Source: Marchantia polymorpha subsp. ruderalis (lineage: Eukaryota; Streptophyta; Marchantiopsida; Marchantiales; Marchantiaceae). Taken from it: DNA of 64,000 bases. The notes beneath the pieces were generated by a model. That model was not told where the DNA came from. It did not search any database and saw only the letters and a list, made by a program, of their open reading frames with translations. A program made the position numbers and the translations under genes. Every line of letters starts with the position of its first letter. Within the stretch, counting starts at the first letter, position 1. The stretch is from the NCBI GenBank assembly GCA_037833965.1, contig AP031359.1, positions 1,174,001-1,238,000 on the forward strand, written 5' to 3'. Shown here piece after piece: positions 43,638 to 58,600 of the stretch.

Positions 43638-46600
43638 GTGCATGTTGATCTACATTATTACAGAATTGCCTTTTCTTCCGTACTAGTGTGTAAAGCATCT
43701 GTAAGCAGTGATGAAATTTTCAGGTGACGTGAGTTTGTTCAAAAATATTTGTGCCGAGCAATATTGAGGTTGTGAATGGAGCCTCTGTCAGGTGCAAATT
43801 AGCCATGGAGCAAAGGTAGTCCATGGCCATTTGGCACCTGACAGTTCCTCTCTCAAAATTGCATTAAACATCCTCTCCGAAAAGTTCCTATCTAAGTTTT
43901 GTTTGTGCTCCCTATGTTCTGCACATGCTCTCTTTCTAAACAAAATTATACCGAACTCTTTTCGAAGCGAAGATTGGATGACTGACGGTAGAGAGCGTAA
44001 AAGTGCTGCTTATTGATATGCGTTGTTTTGTGTGCACAAGTGGTATCATTTTCAGCGTGATCGTGGAAGCGGTCAAAATGGATAGTCTTCAAAAGCTTTG
44101 CTCCACTCTCGAACCTTTACTTCGTCGGGTGGTAAGCCTCATGACGTGCTCTCTTGAAATTGGTTCCAAGAATTCAATTTAGCGTACGTCAAAATGATTT
44201 AAAGCTTTCATTTGTTCGGGTTGCGGTACATAGTCATTAAGCAGCTGCTTAATGTCAATGTATCGCAAGTCGTTGAATACCTGACGATGTGTTGAATTAT
44301 AAACTGAGGACACTGAGCTAGATAGCCCTACAGAAGCTCGTGCCCATGTGACATACGGTCCATCAAATTACCTTTCACTCTCGGATAGTTGCCAGACATC
44401 TTGGCTCGGAAGGTTACCTCCTTTGCGTCCTCTGCCAGTCAGCGAACTTAGCTTATACAACTGTCGATATGTTTATGGTGATCATTGCAATGGCCGTCAT
44501 ACCTATTTGATGCGTTGTGTCTAGCTCATCACGCAATGCGTATCTTGCTAGTGTCCGCGTGAATTGCTCAGTCTCTCCATTTGATGTTGCTTAAAGGAAC
44601 GTAAAACGTGACACACGTTTTCTGCAACATCCCCTCGCCCTTATTTAGGAGCTCACATACTTGCCGCACGCTCTGTAGATGATAAAGAGAGTGCTTTGGT
44701 TTAACCTTGCTGTAACATGCTGCCTTAACTAAGGCAGTAACACCAGCAAGTAGTACCAGTAATCGGAGTAACAGCAACACGCAGTCTCCATGAACGACCC
44801 CACAGAGTTGTTGAATCAACCACATCTGGCCTGGTCTGTTTTGCTTCCAAGGCTGAACTTAATGATCACGCTTCCGTGACGGACCACCACAACGACAGTT
44901 AGCTTGTAGTTCAAGTTCCGCACGTCTTTCTGACATTGGGTTGAGTATTTTCTTGTGCTTTCATCGCACTCTAGTCTACATTACTGGTACAAACCTTTGC
45001 ACCATGCCAGCCATGGGCATCTTCTAAACGGTTGGCAGTGAGCGCACTACAGGTAGTGAGTTTTCTTCTAAGGCCGCTGTCTAGGTCTCAGGTCCTTTTT
45101 GGCCTCCTCTGTTCTCTAACCGTTCGCTTTATGTTTATTCTCCTTCCCCTCATCGCTCAGGGTTCTCTCCAGGTCGTTCGAGGAATAGCTCCGTATAAGC
45201 TAATTTTGTGCCATACCGTATCTACAGTGGGCCTGCTATACAAAAAATTTGGATACTCTCCGTTGTCTGTCGGGCTTTTAGTGATCCTCAACCCCCGCAC
45301 GGTTGCCTGAAATCGCCTACTTCTTCCGGCTCCCCCTATGAAACAGCCGGATTATGTGACGACAGAGTTATGCCCGCCGGATAAATGTTGTGTATTGTCC
45401 TTGGTTCCCATTCTCGCATTGGATTCAACGAACTATATCGAACGTTGTTTCGACATGCGTTTGCAGTCGTGTTCCATGTCTGTCTCTTGTGTTTTTGCTA
45501 CTATGGATATTGATTGCGTCCTTCACTTCTCCGTAACTTGCATGCAGGGTTCTGTTTTGGTACCTTGTCATTTTCCGTATTATTAGTCCATTCTGTTAGC
45601 AGTATGCTATGCCATGCATCTGTTCTGTTCTTTAGTATTTGAAACTTAGAATGCGTCGATGTATGCCATAAGTAGAGCCCCTGTAGACTGCACTCTCCGG
45701 CCCTTTTGCGTGTTAAGCCCTTGTGTTTGGTGACGTCTTATTTCCATTGTCCTACTATTGGCGCCTGTTGTCATGAATGTAAAGCTTCGTTTGTTCGTGT
45801 GACTGTCGGTTGCTGAGACCGACTGTCATCCCTTTTAGTTATACGATGAACACCCTGGAACCTCTTCTTTAATTTTCTATGGATTCGAGATATAATTTTA
45901 CTTTCCTCGCTGCTATTTTGTTACTATCGTCATGATATTTCTTGGTCATATATGTGCCCTGATTTAACTTTATAGCCTGAATTGGGCTTCTATGCAATCT
46001 TACATGTAAACCTTGCATTGTATGTATATTTCTTTACCCTTTTGACTACAAGAACGGTAGTATCTCACCAGTCGCGTTGCGTCTCGTCAGTCAGGAGTCA
46101 TTTCTCACGTATCGCTTTTTTACCTCTCATTGTTAGATTCGTCCTGTAATCATGTGTTTCATGAATTTTCCTACGTATCTGCCGTTTCTACTTTCGCAAT
46201 TGTTTTAGCACCTGTCTTAGTACCTTGCGGGTTGATCCAGACTGATCGGTGGATTCCAAGCGTTGCGGTTGTCCATGCACAACTCAATATACTTCTTACT
46301 GTAATTGGAACATCTCTGTTTACCGGCTTTAACCTTGATATATTTAAAACACAGTCAATTTACGTACAATTTATGGTCCATTGACATTCGCAGTTTTATA
46401 AACTTGTAGAGTTGTCTGGTGGATACAAAAGTTTTTTTTAAAACTCTTAATTTGCATCCATCTTTTCTTGGTCAAGTTCTGATGTAGGCTGTCCACTCTG
46501 AAGCTTGCCATACATCTAATCGGAAAGCTCCGCGAGACTTGTTCCCTGCTGATAGAAAACTTGTGCTTCACTCCACATATAGCGACTTTCCAGCCATAGA

Positions 46601-49600
46601 CGTGGAATGTGTGTTCTGTTAGGCTGTGCTTGTCAACGCAGTGAATGTAGCTAAAGATGCGCCGGGAAGTGACGTGGAGCAGGTAGGAGAGGAAGTGGAG
46701 CGTGTCCTTGCTAAGTTGTCTCCTGCCAAAGTAGGTTTCAGGTAAGTCGTTTATTCTTTGCAGCTTTTTTGTTTTGAACTGACGAAGCTCTTCGAGGGTT
46801 GTGGGGATGGATGGTATGCTGGTGAAGATTATTATTTAACGCTGTTATCACCGTGGCCAGATCGTCCCCCAAAAGGATTCAGGGTCCAGATGCCAGAAGC
46901 CTGCGCCTTCAGTTCAGGAACAAATTGTCGCTCCCCCTTTTTACGGGAAGCAAGGTCGAAGGGGAACAAGGATCTGCTATTCATGTTGTATTGCAAGACG
47001 CAAGCTCAGGCGAGGTCGTGACTGGAGGTGCAGAAGCCTCTGCAAAGTTGGAAATTGTAGTTCTTGAAGGCGACTTTTCTCTTGACGATGACGAAGACTG
47101 GCCCCAAGAAGACTTCGAAAACCATGAAGTTCGAGAACGTGATGGTAAAAGGCCGCTCCTGACAGGAGATCTTTCCGTGACTTTGAAAGAAGGCGTTGGG
47201 ACTCTAGGGGAACTGACTTTTACGGATAACTCCAGCTGGATAAGAAGTCGAAAGTTTCGGTTGGGAGTGAAAATCTCGTCTGGCTATTGCGAGGGTCTCC
47301 GCATTCGCGAAGCAAAGACTGATGCGTTTACGGTTAAGGATCATCGTGGGGAATGTAAGTCTGTATCCTGCTCTCGAAGTTGATGTACCTAGTGCTGTAT
47401 CCTTGCGTTGTCACTAGCTCCCCTTGTCTTTGGTTTGGTTGCTAATCTTACAGCTTGTGCCTTTTGACGTTAAGTTTTTTAGTTTTCGTATAGACTTTTT
47501 TTTTCTCTTTTTCTAAAGCTGTCACTGGGGGGGCTGCTCGGTGCTGGAGGGCTGCTCGATGTATTGAGCGTATACGCTTAGTTCGTTTTTACGTGCTCAA
47601 AGTCCTCGCCTAGGTGTTTCGTGATTACGCTTTGACTCCTCTGCCTATCTTAGCACAGTCCTACCTGCTCTTTCCTTTCAGCTGTATTAGTCGTATTATT
47701 GTCGTAGACGTTGCGTATGTTTTATCAACTCGATTTGATACTTCACCATGTGCTGCACTTTCCATCTCTGGTGGAGAGATTGTAAAATCAATCTTGGTTC
47801 GATCCTTTTATTACACACATTGTTAATATTTGCATTCATCCGTTACATGCTGTTCAGTAATAACCAATTGGTTTCCAATTCACATTAGCTATCTGTCTTG
47901 GTAGTAACACGTATACTTCACCCGCGTTTTCATCATGACTTTCTGTCCATTTACAGACTCGACAATAGCCATAAGATGCACTTTAGGTCTCAGGCCATTT
48001 ATTGGCTTGTGTTAAGTATTTCCTCTCTTTGGACTCCTGTCTAAAGTCAGTCTCACACTCCCCTCCGCTCTCGATGCTTTCGCTCTGTCCGATATGAGCT
48101 TAGCTGGTGCTAAACACTTTCTAAGATTTGTCCGTTTAATAGTTATGAGAACTCCACATTTGTCAGTTTGGTTTCATATTATCCTCAACTTCGCTGCTGT
48201 CCAGTGTTGAAACCCCCATACTCTCTGATGAAGCAGTCGCGATCATATGACGATGGAGTGATGCCCGTTGGATACGTATTGTTGATGGTCCCTGGCTCCT
48301 TTTCTCGCATCGGTTTCGAGGTCCGTATTGCACATTGTTCTGTCAGTCCGAATGCCCTCGTTTTTTCTTCTAGCCGTGTTTCAATTAGGTGGTTATACCT
48401 GCACTCCATCTCATTGATATTTGCCGGCTGCTTCCCCTCTTTGCAACTCGCTTATTGCTTTTATTCTGGAAACTCGATGTATGCTTTCCTTGGTATCCCT
48501 GGACTTTTTAAGATTGAGTGGTATGCTACGCATTGTAACCCACGGGGATCTTGTTTCGGTGCATCAGGTTAAACCTTAGAGAGAGCCTGTAAGGTCTGTG
48601 CTCTTCGGTGTCCCTGCGTGTTAGGCCCTAGCGGTTGATCTCATGTCATTTCAACTGTGTTAGCTCCTCGACGTCTGTACGCATGATTAGTTTCGTCCTA
48701 GCGAGTTGCCATCAGATCCTCCGACTTGCATGTAGGAAGTAGTAGAGAGATGCTTGTTGAGATAGAGGTATACCATGAGTGGGATTACTCGTTTACTGTT
48801 TCCTGTGCATTCGGGCTGGCTTCTCTCGTTCAGTCTTTACCGCACTAGTGTTGCTGAAGTAAATTTTCATCTTTTGTTTTATCTAATAAATTGTCCGTGG
48901 TGACAGATCGTGTGCTGCAGTGTGCTGCAGTTGTCGTTCTGTACAATCCGTCTCTTTCTTTTCTTGTTTCAATCCGTAGCTGTATTTTGTTTGTTGCTCT
49001 GGTCGCTATGCTTTTCTGTTCTCTTTTCAAATTGCTGGTTTGTGCTGGTCCAATTAGCAACGTTGAGTTGGTTTAAGTTGACGTATTAGTCTTTGTTTTT
49101 TCTTGCCAAATGTCTATCACCGATCAGCGACAAATTTCTTCTTAAAGCGGGTTGAAGTCCTTTCTTCTGCTGTCTTTGTGTACACATCATCGTATGGTTC
49201 TTTCCACGACCTTATAAGTCAAGCAGAGACTTCTGGTTCAAGAAGAGCTTTGGCTGCTCCGCTCCCGTTGTACTCTTATATTCAGATACAGTAGCCTGTT
49301 GAAATTTTTTTTATTCCCAGTACATAAACAGAAATTAAAGGCCCGATATGTTCTTTCACTTTCTGCCCCCTTTCGGAGACGGTTGCGACAAAGTCGCGCC
49401 GGTCAGGCTTTAGGACATGCCGTTTGCACGGATGCTGTTGTTTTAAGAAAGGGAATGATGTACACCAGAGGGTACCGCTGTTCGTGCCGAACGCCGCTCA
49501 AGTTTGAAACACTATTCTACTATGGCACATCCTTTCCTGATACCATAAACCTGTATGGTACCTGTTGACATCCATTAGCTGACGACTCTTAACACTAGTA

Positions 49601-52600
49601 TTAATATGGTTGGGGTTAGTTAATGGGAACTCCTTCTACGGGCTTCGCTTCTGCAACAAATGGGTTTAAACACACTCTTCTCGTGGATCTCAGATAACTC
49701 TACTGGTTTTCCTAAGTGTTATTTATGGTTTTTACCGTAATTGCCCATATTTGGATCACTGCCCCCCACTTCTTTTCTCACGCTATGAACTTACTAGCCT
49801 GAACAATTTCTACCTGAAATTCTACCTGAGCTATAAGAGCGAATGGCCACCTTAGTCAAAGATCTCTTTCTTTACATAGATAGAGGGACCGACTTTAGGT
49901 CAACCATGACAAGTTTTCCACTTAATATCGCTGGATTCACCAGAGGCCTCCGACAGCCCATCATCTCAACCGCGTTGCCTGTCTCCAGATATATTCATTA
50001 CTTGGATGGATTTCGTTCTAGGTAAAGTATACTTCGCTTCCAAGGGAATCCTGTATCGTCAAACTATCGGTATACGTATGGGAACTAGCTGTGCTGCCTT
50101 CTTTGCTAACCTTCAATATTTTCAGTTATGATGTTGTACCGCAGCATTTGCTCTTCTTTCCAGAACATAATGGCGTCCTCACCAGACTTCTCAGCGTTCG
50201 ACGATACGTAGACGATTTGTTGGTCGCCAGAATTGGGGAGGTCACAGATCTCATGTATCTCTCCACATGCTACTGCAGGGTATATATTCTAGGGAATCCC
50301 ACGAGCTCAATTAATGTTTCTTAGCGACCTCGTGTTTTGAAATGTATGTGACCAATTCCCAAGCTGCTTAGAAACCACAGAACACAAACTCGAGAGCCAC
50401 ACCTTAACGGCTCCAGCTCATTTCTCTCCCACACTTGATATCATGGATCTCCTTTAAGACTAAATTAGGAGTCCTGGAGGGACAAGTACTTTTTGCCCCC
50501 GCATATGTACATCTCGACAGCATGTAGTTCAGTCCAAATTTAGCTTCACTTATCTAGCTTTAAAAACGACAACACTAACGACTACATTACGCTTTTGACA
50601 TATCGTACTCTGGCTTTTGTTTTACGTCGCGAAATGTTCATACTGAGCTATTCTGATATGCTAACTTTCCGATTATCACGAGAGGTTACCTACACAGAGA
50701 GGGGAGCTTGTTCACACGCCCGTCTTCTACTTTATTACTTCCTTCAGTATTTTTTGCTTACTCACGGTATCTTTCACAATTGGGTTTCTGGGTTTGAGTG
50801 ACAATAAGATCCCTCGCTTTTTATATAATCTGCATGCATTGATTCCGGTTTTCTGAGTGATGTTTACAGTGAGGTGTTCTTTTCTGGTTTTAATTCATGA
50901 TTGATATCACTTCAGTTTCATTCTTCTCCTTTCCCGATGGTTGCCACTTGAATGATCATCCTCTCAGTTATGTGGCGTCCCATTTTTACTTCTTGCTCCT
51001 CCGCTCTCCCTCATTGCAGGTTCTTCCTTGGCTATATTTGAGATAAGTGTGGGCAGCAACCATTTTCATCTGGACTTATTGTCTCCAGAGGTCTTCTCAG
51101 CCCCCACGTGGTCCAGTGCAGAACCTGTGCACTTATGCGTCGCGGTATTCACTGAGAAGTAGCTGAGTGTACGTGACGGGAATGTAACGCTTCCCGGTCA
51201 GAGGTTGTTTATGGTCACTCGGCATCGTCTATAGGGCACACTTAGTTCCACCAGTTTGAATGCTATAGCCGGTCTCCTCCCTGTATTCCACCGTTATGCT
51301 TCCTCCAGGTTCTTCGTAGTGATGCATCTGTTTGTCTTTCAATATTTTACAGCTCCAGACAAGTCACATTTTTGCTATCATTGCCTTCTTGCTACTTTCC
51401 ACCTGTTCTGTTTCGTCGGCACTAATGAGACGTAAATTCAAGGTTTTTGTTGCCTCGGTCTCTTGCATGCCAAGCCCTTGCGGCTGTTGTATCATGTACA
51501 ATCATTTCTATTCGCTGGTTAGTTCGTTCGCTGAGCGCTGCAAATCGAATTCTACACATTCGATTTGCGTTGGACTGGCCTGCCTGCATTGGATTGTTTA
51601 CTTCAGGATTTGTTTTAGTAGGTTACAGTTTCCGCGATCAAGTTGTGCAAACCTTCTAATCATATGTGTAATCTGCAGGTCACAAGATAGCTTCTGTGTA
51701 CTGGCACACCTATTGCTTTTAGGCATTTTTTTTTGCCGCTGGTATTGAGTACATGTACTAGATCTTGATGAATCTAAAAGTATGTTGATGCACTCTCATG
51801 TTTCTATCTAGCATCGATAAAAGCCATTTGCATTGTATTTTTCTGCACTCAGTGGGTCTAATCCTAAAGCGTGTTTTCTCTGATACCTAGGGACAATGGT
51901 TAGTATTTATTTTGGGCATTTATCACCTGAATTTCACTGTTATTGACCTAACTTGTTTAGGGTGAGTGGATTTATCTTTTATTTTTCCGCCTACCGCCGT
52001 TTGTGTTGGGTTTGTACTCACGTGTCTTGGGTCAAGTACACCGAGCTTGATAATTGCATCTAGTTTTGCGACTTTTGTTCCTTCGTGGATTGAATTTGTT
52101 CATTTAGTAAGAATTCGCTGATTGAGAATCTAGTTACATCTATGGTACATCGCCCCTTAGGCGTATACATCTATTGAGTGTTGCATTCTCATTCTTACGC
52201 GCTTTCCTTGTTGTTATCAACAGTGTACAAGAAACACTACCCACCAGCACTGCACGATGAGGTTTGGCGTCTCGACAAAATTGGAAAGGATGGAGCTTTC
52301 CACAAGCGACTGAATCAGTCTGCAATTCAGACCGTGGAAGATTTCTTGAGGCTTGTTGTAATGGACCCTCAGAAGCTTCGAAACGTAAGCTTCTGTCAAC
52401 TTTGTCCGTCTGGTACACCTTGCAGTGTCTACAAGTCAATTTTTTTGTATGATTGTTTTCTATCTGACGTTTACTGGCCTGCGTCTCTTTAGTTCTAATT
52501 TCAGTCATTCTTATTCTTCCTCCTCTATCCTCGTCCCTTTTCTCTTCTTCGTCCTTGTCCATGTCACCGCCAAACTAGGTCGTGGGCAGGGTAGTACATA

Positions 52601-55600
52601 TTGTTCACGATCTCCAATCTTAGTGACGGTTTTTAATCAGTCTTCTGTTTTTTCGTGCGACATTTGGACTCCATGCACTTTAGTCCTTGCTGCAATTAAA
52701 GCTATGAAGACTGTGTTCAATTGAATTTTCCTGAAAGATCTTCAAGATCATGGATCCAGGGCTGTGGGTGTGAGCAGTGGTACTGTAATATACTGGGTGG
52801 GAGAACGAGTAAGATGAGATCAAGAGGTAGGCGGAAGAGGGATAACTGATTGAGAGTGAGGAGGATTTTTCTTATAAACCCTAATATTTTCTCCGTGCGG
52901 GACTCGTGTAATCTCTCGTATCACTCAGTAGCTCGTTGGGTTCACCTGGTTGACATGTTGAGTCTATCACAAGAATTCACGATCCTGTGGTATACTTCAC
53001 CGATCTTTTGCTGATTGGGGCCCGTAAAGGCCCGTCGTGTCCCAAATCACATCCCGGGCCCTACACCATGATGCTCGTGGGTGGTTCTTTATGAAGTGTC
53101 CTCACGAATCTTACTTGCCTCGTAAATCCGTTGTCTTGCCATTTTTCGAGCCTCGTAAATGAGGTTCATTCGGAGCTTACAGATGTCAACCCAGACATCA
53201 TTCCGTAGCTCAATCATCTGTACAGTTTGTTTGTACAGCAGCGGCTTTGCCCTCTCGATCAAATCTCAAAAGTTTCGGTTTCTGGTGTCACCAACGAGAT
53301 TATGGAATAAGCTCGGGCTTTTTATGGTATCTGTCTTTCATGTAACCAGACTGTGGATAGTGTTTAGTTTCTGGACCACAGACTGTCCAAGAAGCTGGGT
53401 GGTCCCTCATTTGCTCCTTAACTAGAAGAGCAAGATCGCTCCTAATAGGGATGCCTTTCATCCAATTTATGAACTTTAGCCTTGTCTTAGCACTCCTTGA
53501 AGGTATTGCTAACTCAATACTCACGCGTCTTCCCTGCTCTTCTTCTTCGAATGCGATACAGATTTGTATCTTTGTCGAATCTATTAGCCTTGAAATGCTA
53601 ATTTTTTCGCATTTAAAGTTTCAAAGACTAATTCGCCTTCAGCGATGCAAAAAATTCAACAATGTTTTTTTGGTAATAAAGTTCACCTTCCTGCGCTTAC
53701 GTAACGATTCCATTCCCGCCGTTTTTCTTGTTTTTATCAGTTCATATCTGTTGGTTGCATTTAGTTCCCTGCTGTACGTTTGCTTCTTTCCACTGTTTTT
53801 TTGTTCATTGAGCCACAAAAGAAATACATGGACCTATTTTCATGGGAGACTGAGGAGTAAACTTATAGGCTGAAAGTTGCCCAGAACCTTTTGCCCAAGT
53901 TTGAGGACACTGAGGAGATCGTGCGGGTCAAGCCTTCTTGCGTTTCCAAAAGATGGCTTTGCAATGAACATTGTGGAGACTAATGTACATTATCAAACGT
54001 GGACATAGGTTTTATAAAGTAGTGATGTCTCTCTTGCACACTCTTTTACTTCAGATAACTGCGGGCATGGGATTCTAATGTTTCTCTAACCTTTTCCTTC
54101 AATTCTACAAGTGCTACAATTCAGCTGTTGCTGATTGTCAGTGGCCCCGACTCTATCTACCATGGCAGTCGTAATCGTTCTGAACTTTATTTTGTTATGG
54201 ATCTCGTTATTGCCTGTGTTCAATTTTCTGCCCTTCTGATTTCTCCCATGTTTTCAGAATTTTTAGGATGCTAGACCTTTTATTCCGGAACGTGTCATCC
54301 AGTTTAAACTGTGTTACATCTTCAGGATTTGTTCGGTGTGCTCCGCTCCGGGCAAGTTAAGCCGCGCTGTGCATGTCCATGTGCTGTTTCATTATGTAAT
54401 GACTGATTACTTCATCACAAGGCTGGAAGCATTACTCGTTCGTCGTCGAGTTGATGTTTCGACATGCGCCTCCGTTGACCCTGATTCTAACCTTATTCAG
54501 ATTAGGTTCTTACCCTGTTTTCTCTGGTCTGGCTTTACTTGTGACGAGGATTACTGGCTCTAACTCAGCCACTACGATACCATGATGGGCTTTGATTAAG
54601 TTTAATTTAGAAGTTTAGTCATGGTGTTTATGTGGAGCTTCTTTGCCTTGCTGTATCCAATCTGTTGTAGTAATTACTGGAAAATTGCAGTGTGATTCAT
54701 GGATTTATCGTATATACTTCGTGTCCATAAGTACTCAATTGTCGCCTTTCACAGTCCACTTGGGGTGTCTTCTTGCGCCATATTTTGTGTTCGGCATCTT
54801 CGCAATATCTTCAATTGTTACTCCCTCATCAGAATGACCGACGCCTTGCAGATACTCTTTTACCACAGTTGCTGTATAGTCGTTAAGTTAATGTTTGCTT
54901 TGGTTTCTTCTATCTGGTTGTGAGACAGTATTAGTTGATTATTCTATTTGTACTATACTTGGAGATTCGATGCAATACATTCTTCTGTTTCTCTTCTCTT
55001 TCCTATTCATAGGAGGTCAATGAATAGTAGCAAGTGAGGAAACTAGAGTATTTCGAGATCAACTAGCATTGTATGTGTGCAGGAATTAGAATCGAATGAA
55101 TGATCGGCCCAAAACTCGAGCGATTGTTAATAATTAGAAGTAGGCGAATCCGTAATGGCATCTAGTACCAACATGGAGAAAAGGTGTAAGGAGTTGATAC
55201 ATCACATTGATCAGCTCTGACAGCCTTGTTTCCATGCATTCCCGTCCCGAGATGGACCGAAGAGGTGCGAATTTGTTCCAATTTCTTCAACCCGAATTTT
55301 CACTGAAGTTCGTTCGTTCAGCTGAACTAATATGTGCTAATTGTCCACTAACAGGAACATGCGTTCTTATAGAGCTTCCGATGCAAAGAATGGATGAATG
55401 AGGAATAGGAGTAGGAAGAAGCTAACAGAGGTACCTAAGAGGTCGATCTGAGTTTATCCATCATTGGCCGGCTTTTTATTATCAATGTAGAAACTCGACA
55501 CCTGGGGTACTGGCTGTGTTAGAATGTAGATTACTCCCTACTTCTTCGGGACCTGTACACTATGTCCTAGTTATTAGGACTGAAGTTAGTAATAGTTAGG

Positions 55601-58600
55601 ATGGATATTAACTGGGGATGCGACCCTTGAATGGGTGCGTCCCATGACAGGGACGCACCCATTCACAGAAGGGACATGGGTGCGTCCCATGACCCTTCTT
55701 AGAGCTTCGATCCGTGTGCTCTCTCATGACCTTTGGTCCTATCCGGATTGGGTACTTAAACCCAATCCGGGTCGCCTGTTTTCATCCATCAATTAAACTT
55801 CAATCCTTCCTCAACAGTGACTGATCTTTTACTCTCTATTGCATCGAATGATCTAACATGGTATCAGAGCAGGTTCCACTCTGATTCAAGGACGCTTGAA
55901 TCTAGAAAGCCAGAAGGACGCTTCTCGCTGTGAGCCATCTCTGAGACACCTGCAAAAGCAATTACAAGAGATCCCTGATCCCAACCAGTCTCCGAAATTC
56001 GACTCCGAATTTGAGCAAATTCGACTGGCAGAACCTGTGAAATATCTTGACAGTGCTGATCTGAAGCACTGTGGAGCCGGAATTTCATAAATTCTTAAAA
56101 ATTTCGAGCGAAATTTTAAAGTTTCCTGCGATTCAAACGAGAAATTTCACGAAATCTCACGCAAGTGGGGTCAGTATCCTCCATCGCACCGTGAAGAAGG
56201 TGTACACAGTGAAGAAGGTGTACACATGCAGACGTTGCGAGGAAGACGACATCATCAGGACCTCTTCGATTCTAATCACGGGATCTTCCCAAATTCGATG
56301 GGAAGCACTTTCATGCCTGGAAATACCAGAACAGCTGGCTCTTTCAAATGGAAGTCCTGATGGAACTGATTGAAGGGACTGAGCTCCGGCCTACTACTCC
56401 CACCGGTTCTGCGACCTGAACACCTGAGTCCGGCGCAGGGAGCAAAAAGGCATGGGATAAAAGGAATTTCCTTTCCTTGGCAATGTCGAACAATGCCATG
56501 GAATGGGACATACAGCCTTTAATTGCACGCTATCGGATAGCTGCTGACGCTTGGCGCGAGCTCGCTAGAGTTTATCAATCGAAATCGAATCCACACCAAT
56601 TGCATTTGAGACAAGCGCTGCATTCCCTGAAAATGCAGCCAGGCGAGACAGTGTCAACCATCATCACAACGTTTCAACTCCTACTTGATCAGCTGGCTGC
56701 CATAAGACAGACAATTCCAGAAGGAGAAGCCTTGCTCTGCCTCCTACAAAGTCTTCCAAATGATTACGAAACCTTCGCTCGCTCCATGCGAGTGAGCGAG
56801 ACGCTGTCCACACAGACCGTGATCACCAATCTACTTTTTGAAGAAGAGCACCTCAAGAAGCAAGCGGCAACTAACGGCACGAGACCACTGTATATCTTGA
56901 AGAAGAAAGGGTGGAATCCCTCTAAGCAGCAGCCCAGAAGATCAGATGATGCCGGCACTTCCTCATCAGCACTACCAGAATCCACAGCCAAGCCATCTTT
57001 TCCCCGGCAGAAAATGAAGTGCTTCTCTTGCAAGAAGCGCGTGCATCTTGCAAGTGAGTGTCGTAATAAGAAGCAAGAAAGCTCTTCTTCACACTCGACT
57101 GCCAACGCTGAGCACTGGTTGTTTGTCACCGGACTCTCGTCAATCGGCGCGGATCCCACATGGTAAGTGGATTCGGGTGCTACACAACATATGGCGTATA
57201 GCCGAAATTCATTTGTGGATTACAAGGAACTCCCATCGGAGGAGTTCATTTACCTTGGCGACGACAGTCGCCAACCGATACTCGGTAAAAGAAATGTTCT
57301 AATTTCCTTGAACGATGGAACGGACAGGGTAATACCTGACGTGCTCCACGTTCCTGCTCTACGCAAAAACTTGTTCTCTGTAACTCAGCAAGTTCTGCAA
57401 GGAGGGGGTTTAGTGATCAAGCCTGATCACTGCATTATATAGGACATGATGGGCGAAACAATTGTTCGCAGCACCATGGAAAATAAACTCATTCGGCTGG
57501 GCATGACTTCTACGACACCCCGAGCAGCCTCTGCCAATTCAGCAGTCAACACTGAAGAACTGACTACTTGCCAGTGGCACCTCAAACTCGGGCATATGAG
57601 TCTGTCCAGAATGCAATAACTGAAGCATAAACACATGGGGCGAGGATTCGAAAACTGTTCCTTGAAAACTCTCCCTTTCTGCACTTCCTGTGCCATAGGG
57701 AAATCAACCAGAGTAAAATTCCCCAACAAAGAAGCCACGCGTGCAACAGACCTTCTAGGCTTAGTGCACTCAGACATCTGTGGACCTTTGAGAACTAGAA
57801 CGTTCTCTGGCTGTACTTATTTCATAATTTATCGATGATCTTTCCCGCTATACCCAAGTGTATCTCATTCACAAGAAGTCTGAAGCATTTGCTAAGTTTC
57901 AGATTACAAATTAATGATTGAGAATTTCCTGAGCAAGCGAATCAAGATTCTGAGATCAGATAATGGTCTGGAATATAAATCTCGAGCTTTTACTGACTTT
58001 TGTCTGCTTCACGGCATTCACCGACAGTTTACGATACCTGATACCTGATACTCCCGAACAGAATGGAGTAGCTGAAAGAAAGAATCGAACTTTGATCGAT
58101 TCGGTCATAGCTATGCTAACACATTCTGGTCTGACGCATGGCTATTGGGGTGAAGCAATCCATACAGCAGTTTACTTGCAAAACAGATCTCCATCGAAGG
58201 CTCTGCCCACGGCGAAAACCCCTTACGAACTTTGGCATGGACAGAAGCCCGATCTGAGTCACCTGCAAGTCTTTGGATGTACTGCATTTGCCCATATTGA
58301 GAGGAACCATCGGGGTAAGATTGACCCTAAGAGCGTAGAATGTATTTTCCTTGGTTACTCTCCTACAGCTAAAGGATATAGGCTGCAGCGAAAAGACTCT
58401 CGTAAAATTATCGAGAGCAGATCTGTAAGGTTTATGCCTCTTGCTGTTCGGGAATCCAACTTCCCTCATCAGCAGACATCAGCTGTTCCGCCTAATAGCC
58501 AAGACGGTTTTCTCTTTAGCCATTTACCTTCAAGCTCATCTACTGTTCCAGATTGCAGAGTTCCTCTTCCACCAGCAGTGGAACTGCCACAAGCAGTGGG

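Larger units (their letters stand above)
47355..52223 (+). other. CBP60 intron 4, 4.9 kb
   Basis: T-rich on the coding strand. It contains a repeat shared with intron 3 (48210-48670 against 45335-45760) and a Penelope-like reverse transcriptase fossil (50003-50260). I see no other gene; the remaining short frames have no domains. Confidence 0.7.
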
